From: an uncultured Anaeroplasmataceae bacterium
Lineage (GTDB): Bacteria > Bacillota_I > Bacilli_A > Acholeplasmatales > Anaeroplasmataceae
NCBI GenBank assembly: GCA_949840955.1
Contig: CATKXV010000012.1
Location: forward strand, 1-48,420
Direction of reading: 5' to 3'
Length of the DNA: 48,420 bases
Position numbers and translations under genes: made by a program. Below the pieces are notes generated by a model. The model was not told the DNA's origin. It searched no databases and worked only from the letters and a program-made list of their open reading frames with translations. This document shows, in pieces, positions 41,974-48,420 of this stretch (positions within the stretch are counted from its first letter, which is position 1; the number at the start of each line of letters is the position of its first letter).

Positions 41974-43299
41974 TCACTTCCTAAACACAATTACTGGAAC
42001 CAGCATTTCCTCAGCTGTAATTCCTGCATGATGGCTTTTAAAATCAAAGTTAGCAGGGCCTTCATAATTAAAATAATACTTATTTTTAGCTACAGCAACA
42101 TAGTCCGCTAAGAAATCATAGGAACGAGAACATGGAATATCCTCCTTCGCTCCAAAAAAACCCTTGTGTATGGCATCTCCTGAGGAATAAATTTCAAACG
42201 CATATCCAAATAATTGCTCAAAAACAATTGGAAATTCCTTCTTATATTCATCTAGAACACAAAAGGTAATACATCTAGAATCATTAGATGGTGGCCTTTT
42301 AAGCATTTTTTGTAGGGTTTTACAAGCATATAAGCGAATTGGCTCTACATCAATATGCCCATGGTCTGCACTAATAATGAGCAAGGTATCCTTAGGTAAT
42401 TTCTTCGCATACCATTGCAACTCCTGATCCATTTCTACTAGCTTATCCTGAATCACCTTGTGGCAACATCCATTTTCATGTAAAAGATGATCTGGATTGG
42501 TATCATAAACGTATTGTATATTTTTCTTTTTTCTTTTTAATGCCTTTAAACTCCGTTTTAAAACCTTTTTAAAGGGATACTTCTTTTTAGAAAAATTAGG
42601 CTGATGGATTGACCCATTCACTCCTAAATCCTCATAAAAGGGCTTATAGGGTAATGCCTCATAGGCACTAAAGCTTGTCCTTTCATTGGTATAATAATCT
42701 ACACCTGTAAATAAGATAATGTTTCTTTTTATCTCTTTAAAGTAATTATTCCATCCAAGCCAGGCCGTACGAATGGGAGACTTTCCACAAATTGTAGCAG
42801 TCGTTGAAGCCGCTGTTGTCGAAGGATAGATTGCAGTGTTGGTATATTCATGATGCATTTTCAAAAAGGAATCCTGATTTAAATGGCTTTCTAAAATATT
42901 TTCTCCTAACCCATCTAGCAGCATAATAATTACATTTTTATAGGACTTCTCCTTAAGAATTTCATCCATATGAAAATCCGTTGTATACTCTGCCTCTCCT
43001 CCAAAGCTTTTTCTTATTGAGGAAATCGTATTTAGCATACAGGCTTCATAATTCGGATAAACCTTTTTATAGTCTTCATCCATAGCATGAAGTGTCTCCT
43101 TGATGTTTTCATTGACCTCGGGTACAGCAATATAGGATAATAGAACCCTCTGGCCTTCCTTGGTAAGCTCTACACATAAATGAATAGAATCTGTAATCTC
43201 ATATCCATCCTCAAGCATTTCATCTAAGCATTCAAAGAACTCTAGCTGGTTTTCAAAATACCAATATTCGTAATGATCCTTTACTTTCGTTTTTTCCAT
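41974..43299 (-). CDS. Alkaline-phosphatase-superfamily phosphodiesterase/pyrophosphatase
   Basis: 441 residues. After a helical N-terminal part of about 125 residues, the catalytic core starts at NVIIMLLDGLG (metal Asp), has the Thr nucleophile block IYPSTTAASTTATI, then LLIISADHGHIDV and SHHAGITAEEMLVPVIV. This is the type I phosphodiesterase/nucleotide pyrophosphatase pattern. There is no signal peptide or membrane helix, so it is cytoplasmic. The start shares one base with the stop of the PHP gene (TAATG). The natural substrate is unknown; with a PHP phosphatase and an enzyme I-like protein it may form a small phosphate-handling operon. Confidence 0.85.
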   Translation of the reverse strand: MEKTKVKDHYEYWYFENQLEFFECLDEMLEDGYEITDSIHLCVELTKEGQRVLLSYIAVPEVNENIKETLHAMDEDYKKVYPNYEACMLNTISSIRKSFGGEAEYTTDFHMDEILKEKSYKNVIIMLLDGLGENILESHLNQDSFLKMHHEYTNTAIYPSTTAASTTATICGKSPIRTAWLGWNNYFKEIKRNIILFTGVDYYTNERTSFSAYEALPYKPFYEDLGVNGSIHQPNFSKKKYPFKKVLKRSLKALKRKKKNIQYVYDTNPDHLLHENGCCHKVIQDKLVEMDQELQWYAKKLPKDTLLIISADHGHIDVEPIRLYACKTLQKMLKRPPSNDSRCITFCVLDEYKKEFPIVFEQLFGYAFEIYSSGDAIHKGFFGAKEDIPCSRSYDFLADYVAVAKNKYYFNYEGPANFDFKSHHAGITAEEMLVPVIVFRK

Positions 43300-44123
43300 T
43301 AATGCTTTACCTCCATTGTATCACAAATTGAAAGCCCCAGCTTCCTAGCAAACTCCTCGGTTTGCGTAATGTAATCACAAACCAACGCATCTGGAGTATG
43401 TGCATCAGCTCCAATAATAATTTTCAGCTCAGGATATCCTTTCGCAATTTCCCAAAAGGCCTTATATGGATAAAGCCACTCTGGAGAAAATCTTGAGTTA
43501 TTGATCCCATTGGCATTAAGCTCAAGATAGACATCGTTTTCGATGGCAGCCTCTATAATTTTTTCACTAACATATTGACAATGCTCATCAAAGCTTCTCT
43601 TTCCATTTTTATCTTTATAACGATACATAAACAAATCTGGATGTACTAGCGTATTAAATAAGCCCGTTTTCATTCCCCTAACACAGGCTTCTAAATAGGA
43701 ATAAATCGTTATAGGATTCACATCAGAGTAGCTATTTAAAATAGAATCTTTATGCTCAAACATATGAATTCCAAGATTTAAATAATCAACCTTCTTCCTT
43801 AGATGACGTGCAAAAAATTCACTGGTAGAAAAATATTCAATTTCAAACGCAGATAAAATTTTTATTTTTCCTTCATATTTTTTCTTTGCAGCCTCTAGCT
43901 CAGGTAAATATTTTGTTAAAGCTGTATCTAATGTCATCGTGTTATATCGTTTTCCAAAGCGTTCATACTCCTTAGCACTCATAAAGCATGGCAATAAAGG
44001 GGCATGATCTGATATGCCAAGCTCTCGAAAATGATGAGCTAAGGCAACCTCGATATAATCCTCAGCATGTCCTATGGCATGGTTACAATAAACCAAATGA
44101 CTATGATAATTGGCATGTATCAT
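43299..44123 (-). CDS. PHP-domain phosphatase, HisJ-like (histidinol-phosphatase family)
   Basis: 274 residues, usual HisJ length. Metal ligands are visible in NYHSHLVYCNHA, LGISDHAPLLP, the Glu of FEIEYF, LNLGIHMFEH, VHPDLF, NANGINN and GADAHTPDAL. HisJ removes phosphate from histidinol phosphate, but no other histidine gene is present, so another small phosphate ester may be the substrate. It leads an operon with the phosphodiesterase-like and enzyme I-like genes. AAGGAAAGTGA precedes the ATG. Confidence 0.88.
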   Translation of the reverse strand: MIHANYHSHLVYCNHAIGHAEDYIEVALAHHFRELGISDHAPLLPCFMSAKEYERFGKRYNTMTLDTALTKYLPELEAAKKKYEGKIKILSAFEIEYFSTSEFFARHLRKKVDYLNLGIHMFEHKDSILNSYSDVNPITIYSYLEACVRGMKTGLFNTLVHPDLFMYRYKDKNGKRSFDEHCQYVSEKIIEAAIENDVYLELNANGINNSRFSPEWLYPYKAFWEIAKGYPELKIIIGADAHTPDALVCDYITQTEEFARKLGLSICDTMEVKH

Positions 44124-44150
44124 TTTATATCACTTTCCTTATATTTCAAA

Positions 44151-44159
44151 ATTATAACA
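44151..44159 (-). promoter_or_regulatory. Extended -10 promoter of the PHP phosphatase operon
   Basis: TGTTATAAT on the minus strand, about 30 bases before the ATG at 44123. The -35 position reads TAGTAA, weak. The spacer 44124-44405 holds otherwise only the terminator at 44271-44308 and a small hairpin (AATCCC/GGGATT, about 44313-44328). Confidence 0.5.
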
Positions 44160-44270
44160 CAATATCCTTAAATTTACTATACAGCTTCTTTGGTAAATTT
44201 ATTTTTCCTTATCTTATCTTTATTCTTCCATCTTATCCTTGCTTTATTTATTGTAAGTCTTTTTATAAAT

Positions 44271-44308
44271 AAAAAAATACCTCCATTGTAGACTTATAAT
44301 TTAGAGGT
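44271..44308 (-). terminator. Probable terminator of the metalloprotease gene
   Basis: On the minus strand ACCTC pairs with GAGGT with an inner ATT/AAT, followed by A and seven T. It lies about 100 bases after the stop. Confidence 0.5.
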
Positions 44309-44405
44309 TCCGAATCCCTATGGGGATTGTTCTTTATTCCTTTAATTATTTTATTTGTCTACTTTGGAGATATCATATCAAAAGCCAAACCTTTTAAAAT
44401 TAATA

Positions 44406-47018
44406 TTAAGAAAAAACATTTTCCTTTTTATTTAAATAAACAACATTTTCAATATCAGCTAGACTTAGAATAGGTCCTGGCGTAAGTACAGGTCCTTCAG
44501 TATAATGCCTGCAATACTTACACCTATTACCTAACTTCTCAGTCAGGTAATAATGACTTTCTTGAACGACTTCTCCACAACTACATCTTGCAATATGGTA
44601 TCTATCATTTATGCTTGTATATGAGTAAGTATATTCATGTACATGGTCTGGAGATGACATTGATAAAGTAAACTCTCCAACTCTATCCCAATTATATCCT
44701 CTAACGCGTAAATATACTATATCACCTTTGTTCATTGAATAAGAAATTTTAAAGTTATTACCTTCTCCACCATCATCATTATAAGTAATTTGATAATTGC
44801 TTGCTCTACCACTTACCATTTTAGAAAACAGTTCTCCATATGTATCTGTACTTCCTGTTGTTTCAAAAACAAACGTAGCAGTTTGAGGTGCTGTAAAAAC
44901 AAACCAATAGTAGTCTCCAGTTCTAAGTTCTCTTGTATATTTTCCAAATAAAGACATCTGAATAGCTGATGGTCTTGGATATGAATTCCATTCTCCTTCA
45001 TAACTAGATACCGGAGAATTATTCTCATATCTTGTAACAGAAACATAGAACATATATCCTGAATTAATAACTTCTGTCCATAAACTCTCGCTTGGTGAAT
45101 GACTAGTATTATAAGATCTGCTAGTTCCAATTAGATTGTACTCACAGTCATAAAAGTTTAGTTCATAATATATATTATTGAAATATGTAGATGGGTTTGA
45201 CGGATTCCATGACCAAGTGAAAGTTGGGGTATCTTGAGATATTGTTGAAGTTGCAATAGGAGCAGATGGTGCCAAATTATAGTATTCCAATATTCTTCCG
45301 TAATATTTCAAGTTTGATTTGTCAGAATAATTTGCTCTAAAGTATATGTCAAATTCTTGGAAAGTTTTTGCCTTGCTTCCTATTGTCATATCCCACATTA
45401 CCTTATGTCCTAAAGAAAGAGAATCTCTAGCTGCGTCATCACTACTATTATCATACATTTCATATAATATAGATTGCACAGTTCCTTCACAATCATCTCC
45501 ATTTCTAAAATGTTCTTCTTCATTTTCTCCATCTGTCAAACTATAGTCAACTCCATTATAAGAGGTATATTTAGAATCACCAACTGTTCTAATATTGCTA
45601 AGATTAGAAGAAAAATATTGCTGAGCTACTGTGCCAAAATAAGTTGGCCATCCTTCTCCCCATACAAGTCTATTTCCTTGCAATTTACATTCACTTTCAG
45701 AAAAGTTCTTCCAAGAGCATCCACAATTTGCTCCATCAACTCCATTGTAATGGCTTTTGTAATGGTCTCCCATTCTCCTACCTATCCAATGTGTTCCTGC
45801 TGGACTGTTGCTTATATCAAATTCATATTGTACATGATGACCATACTCATGCATTATTACATCCCAAGAAGCGTAACTTTTTAAGGTTTGACTTGTTTCA
45901 GGTTTTCTTATATACAACGTTTTATTACTTCTTCTGTAAAAACATCCCGTGGAACTTTCATCATGTGGATATCTTATTGAAACTGAAGCTATATTTTTTC
46001 CATTGTTCATTTCTTTTACATACTTTGAAGCAAAGATTGCTGCTTGTGAAACTTGTAATGCTTGTGAAAAAGTGTCTTCTTTCATATGATAATCTTTTGA
46101 AACAATATGAACTGTTCCTGTAGGAATATTCTCATAAAAACCTAAATCTACTTGATAACTTGATCCATTGCCTCTATAAACTCTAGTATTTTCACCCATA
46201 GGTAATAATCTTACAAATACATCATAACCACCATTTTCAAATTCAATAAAATTATCTGCGTTATTAAATTCAAAACGATAAAAGCCATTCTCATCGGTAT
46301 ATGTATAAGTCATTAATGTTTCCCCAATTGGTTCTTTATCCCATAACTCAACGCGATTGAATTGTAATGGATGAGGATTTCTTTTTGCTGTATCCCCATC
46401 TTCAAACCATCGAAAAGTACCTTGAACATAAGTATCTGGGTTGCTTGCTAAAAGAGACGCTGACGGACGTTTCATAAAATTTGAAGGCTTTATAGGGTCA
46501 TTACAAACCATTCTTTCACTTCTTATACATTCATATGATTCTGTATCATTTTGTTGCAAATAATATAAATAAACCTCTTCTGCATCTTTAAAAGATGACC
46601 TACTTAAAAATAATTTATCCTCTCGTATATAACCATATAATGATAAACTTAAATCAACATTATCAATTAAGTTTAACGAAAATTCTAGAAATGGCTTTTT
46701 TTCATCCACTATATATTTAATTGAAAAAGTAATTTTATCATCAGATACTAAAATATTTTTTACAACTTCAAATCCATTACATTCTAAATCATAATCCAAC
46801 ATTTCATTACTCAAATCAAGAATAATAGATAAATCAATAACAGAATTCACATCATAGATTTCCGATTCAAAGTATAATTGTGCTTCATTTACATTGAACT
46901 CTTGTGTTTCCTGAGAAGAATCTTCCTCAGTCGGATGTGAAATTGAAGCTTCACTAGTAATACTCATTCCTATAATGAAAGTAAATAATAAAATAATTAG
47001 ACTTGTTATTTTTTTCAT
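44406..47018 (-). CDS. Secreted zinc metalloprotease-like protein
   Basis: 870 residues. Signal peptide (about 1-24, MKKITSLIILLFTFIIGMSI). A long N-terminal part includes a carboxypeptidase-regulatory-like segment (about 205-290, FRFEFNNADNF). The metalloprotease core has H390-EYGH and, about 65 residues on, GEGWPTYFG with the likely third ligand Glu, the gluzincin pattern. Then an Ig/FnIII-like segment (about 580-680), a PPC-like domain (about 685-790) and a cysteine/histidine tail (CSCGEVVQESHYYL and CKYC) that could bind zinc. No membrane helix at the end, so it should be released. AGGAGGAG precedes the ATG. The target is unknown; host or own surface proteins are both possible. Confidence 0.82.
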   Translation of the reverse strand: MKKITSLIILLFTFIIGMSITSEASISHPTEEDSSQETQEFNVNEAQLYFESEIYDVNSVIDLSIILDLSNEMLDYDLECNGFEVVKNILVSDDKITFSIKYIVDEKKPFLEFSLNLIDNVDLSLSLYGYIREDKLFLSRSSFKDAEEVYLYYLQQNDTESYECIRSERMVCNDPIKPSNFMKRPSASLLASNPDTYVQGTFRWFEDGDTAKRNPHPLQFNRVELWDKEPIGETLMTYTYTDENGFYRFEFNNADNFIEFENGGYDVFVRLLPMGENTRVYRGNGSSYQVDLGFYENIPTGTVHIVSKDYHMKEDTFSQALQVSQAAIFASKYVKEMNNGKNIASVSIRYPHDESSTGCFYRRSNKTLYIRKPETSQTLKSYASWDVIMHEYGHHVQYEFDISNSPAGTHWIGRRMGDHYKSHYNGVDGANCGCSWKNFSESECKLQGNRLVWGEGWPTYFGTVAQQYFSSNLSNIRTVGDSKYTSYNGVDYSLTDGENEEEHFRNGDDCEGTVQSILYEMYDNSSDDAARDSLSLGHKVMWDMTIGSKAKTFQEFDIYFRANYSDKSNLKYYGRILEYYNLAPSAPIATSTISQDTPTFTWSWNPSNPSTYFNNIYYELNFYDCEYNLIGTSRSYNTSHSPSESLWTEVINSGYMFYVSVTRYENNSPVSSYEGEWNSYPRPSAIQMSLFGKYTRELRTGDYYWFVFTAPQTATFVFETTGSTDTYGELFSKMVSGRASNYQITYNDDGGEGNNFKISYSMNKGDIVYLRVRGYNWDRVGEFTLSMSSPDHVHEYTYSYTSINDRYHIARCSCGEVVQESHYYLTEKLGNRCKYCRHYTEGPVLTPGPILSLADIENVVYLNKKENVFS

Positions 47019-47056
47019 ATTTTATCTCCTCCTATTCTTATTTTAAATAAGCCTAT

Positions 47057-47084
47057 ATTCTACAAATCATATAAATCTAATGAA
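47057..47084 (-). promoter_or_regulatory. Possible promoter of the metalloprotease gene
   Basis: TTCATT at 47079-47084 and TAGAAT at 47057-47062 with a 16-base spacer on the minus strand, in the 94-base gap before the gene. Confidence 0.4.
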
Positions 47085-47112
47085 CCATCATATTTCACAC
47101 TCCCAACTATTC

Positions 47113-48420
47113 TTATATTTCTATATAAAAATCAAAATAATATTCTTTATACTTTTCAAAAGGGACAAGCACTTCATTATATTCATAAAAGAAACCTTGC
47201 CAACTATCATCTCGAAGCATTCCCTCTTTATCAATTAACGAAATTTCATTATTATATTCCTCTAAAGTGATTTTTTCTTCCTCATAAAGAATTCTCACAA
47301 GCTCCTTTGCTGCTTGAATGCGACTTTCTTGATCTTTTCGATAGAGTTCAAAAAGATAATCATATTCATCATTCAAATCAAAATAAACTCTAAAATTTCT
47401 AGAATAATATTGATAAGAAACAATATGTTTATCCTGAACATAAGTTCCTTCCCAATCTAAATATGTCATATTATCCGTAAAATAGATTATTAATCTCTTC
47501 ATATAATTCTTTTCAGAGATTAAATTATTACTATATAGACGATTTAAACTGCGATACATTATTTCTGTTTTAGCAGATACAGTTATGGTTTCAGACCATT
47601 TCGGATTTGTATTTGGATATTCAAATTTCTTACTATCATCAACTAATAATGTTCCAAGCTCATCATTTAAATAATAGAATCTATGAATCCACTTAAAGTC
47701 CTTTGTGAATTCATCTAGCATATATTGATAAGTTTCCCCTTTATCATAAGAATCATTTTGAAGTAACTTTTCTTTAAAAGAATCCTTTAGAGGAAATTCT
47801 AATAAAAATAAGATGCTATCAACTGTCTCACTTTGTTCTTTTGCTTTTACTTTTAATTCCATTTCAATAGGGAAAATAGAATTAGGGAAAACAGAATTCT
47901 TTTCCTCATTTTTAAAGGAAAGAACATTTCCATAGATACTGACATCTGTTTCTAAATCAAAATGATATTCTGTTGGAGATAGGAATTCAAATTTATCAGA
48001 AACAATTTTAACATTTAAATTATTACAAGGGTCGATATAATCATCATTCCCACCGAGATTACGTAAACCAGCAATTGTATATTTTATAATAAATTCCTCA
48101 TTATACTCATAATTATCCTTTTCAACATCAATGGAATAGGAAACCATTGGTGGTGGAGGTAATGGTTCTCCATCACCACTTCCACTTCCATTGCTAGTAT
48201 AATTATTAAAATGTACTCCATCATAAGTAGGGTTTGGTGTAGGATTAGGATCGCTTCTTAGGCTTAAAGAAACAATATTTGCTACAATAACTACAATACA
48301 TACAAGACCTATACTTAGGCTAGGCCATATCCAGCTTTTTTGTTTTGTCTTTTTAGTTTTGATATTCACTTGTTCTTTTATTTTTGAATAGTCGGGTTCA
48401 AATGAAACTTTTTCATCAAT
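47113..48420 (-). CDS. Single-pass membrane protein, 5' end outside the window
   Basis: 436 codons are visible with no stop up to the right edge; the GTG at 48369 is internal, because the frame reads on upstream (IDEKVSFEPDYSKIKEQ). A basic stretch precedes one membrane helix (WIWPSLSIGLVCIVVIVANIVSLSL), then a Pro/Asn and Ser/Gly linker (SDPNPTPNPTYD, NGSGSGDGEPLPPPP) and a large extracellular part rich in beta strands, with an acidic helical end (AAKELVRILYEEEKITLEEY). The short cytoplasmic part plus one helix resembles anti-sigma-type proteins, and a sigma factor gene might lie just beyond the edge. That is inference. No family recognised. Confidence 0.75.
   Translation of the reverse strand: MDEKVSFEPDYSKIKEQVNIKTKKTKQKSWIWPSLSIGLVCIVVIVANIVSLSLRSDPNPTPNPTYDGVHFNNYTSNGSGSGDGEPLPPPPMVSYSIDVEKDNYEYNEEFIIKYTIAGLRNLGGNDDYIDPCNNLNVKIVSDKFEFLSPTEYHFDLETDVSIYGNVLSFKNEEKNSVFPNSIFPIEMELKVKAKEQSETVDSILFLLEFPLKDSFKEKLLQNDSYDKGETYQYMLDEFTKDFKWIHRFYYLNDELGTLLVDDSKKFEYPNTNPKWSETITVSAKTEIMYRSLNRLYSNNLISEKNYMKRLIIYFTDNMTYLDWEGTYVQDKHIVSYQYYSRNFRVYFDLNDEYDYLFELYRKDQESRIQAAKELVRILYEEEKITLEEYNNEISLIDKEGMLRDDSWQGFFYEYNEVLVPFEKYKEYYFDFYIEI

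Noticed and set aside
41974-43299. Sulfatase call for the alkaline-phosphatase-fold protein
   Set aside because: The C/S-x-P-x-R sulfatase signature is absent; the nucleophile region is PSTTAAS, as in phosphodiesterases.
1-48420. tRNA or rRNA genes, integrase or phage genes, CRISPR arrays
   Set aside because: I saw no cloverleaf, rRNA segment, integrase or repeat-spacer pattern on reading; a covariance-model scan was not possible.

Overview
The window is AT-rich DNA from a low-GC member of the Bacillota, most likely a host-associated anaerobe near the Erysipelotrichia or the Acholeplasma-like lineages. The reasons are the codon and base use, strong AGGAGG-type ribosome sites, Listeria-Bacteroides (InlB B) repeats on surface proteins, membrane-embedded surface anchors without LPxTG signals, and a gene set aimed at host glycans. 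TGA is a stop (several ATGA stop/start overlaps), so the genetic code is standard. Every gene I accept lies on the minus strand; the only plus-strand signal is a possible transposon end at the left edge. Genus and species cannot be told from this.

Layout, left to right. 1-330: probable right end of an IS200/IS605-type element, then a GC-rich 26-bp palindrome. 333-1045: two small genes behind a promoter carrying 11-nt phased repeats. 1077-3263: a gene of unknown function and a self-inhibited Fic protein with a consensus promoter embedded in repeats. 3323-6332: a small alarmone synthetase, and a two-component system co-transcribed with a paralogue of the small membrane protein at 590-946; its promoter carries the same 11-nt phased repeats. 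6348-12035: an amino-sugar operon (RpiR regulator, aldose epimerase-like protein, NagB, NagA, ROK kinase, sugar ABC ATPase) ending in a strong terminator. 12062-30459: an operon of about 18 kb for uronic-acid polysaccharides, read from one promoter with a cre-like operator. It encodes a cytoplasmic galactose-binding-like protein, a GH88 unsaturated glucuronyl hydrolase, two Lpl-type permeases, a large surface binding protein, a giant heparinase II/III-like lyase, a lipoprotein binding protein, a PL8 lyase and a beta-helix surface protein. 30521-32456: an N-acetylhexosamine 1-kinase and a nucleotidyltransferase. 32546-44156: mostly housekeeping genes (YebC family, a degenerate GGDEF-EAL protein, a frameshifted YitT gene, MetRS, a Wzz-like protein, an AbrB/SpoVT-like regulator, a PTS enzyme I-like protein, a phosphodiesterase-like enzyme, a PHP phosphatase). 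44271-48420: a secreted metalloprotease-like protein and a membrane protein cut off by the window edge.

How it fits together. Surface and secreted lyases would cut a glycosaminoglycan-like chain (hyaluronan, heparosan or poorly sulphated chondroitin; no sulfatase is present). The lipoprotein, the two permeases and the MsmK-type ATPase would import unsaturated oligosaccharides, the PL8 enzyme and GH88 would finish them inside the cell, and the freed hexosamine would go through ROK kinase, NagA and NagB to fructose-6-phosphate, or through NahK and the nucleotidyltransferase to a UDP-sugar. The enzymes for the unsaturated uronic acid (KduI, KduD, KdgK, KdgA) are not here. The clearest regulatory observations are the shared phased repeats of the two-component system, the paired repeats at the fic promoter, and a G8 tract in the signal peptide of the largest binding protein that could allow phase variation.
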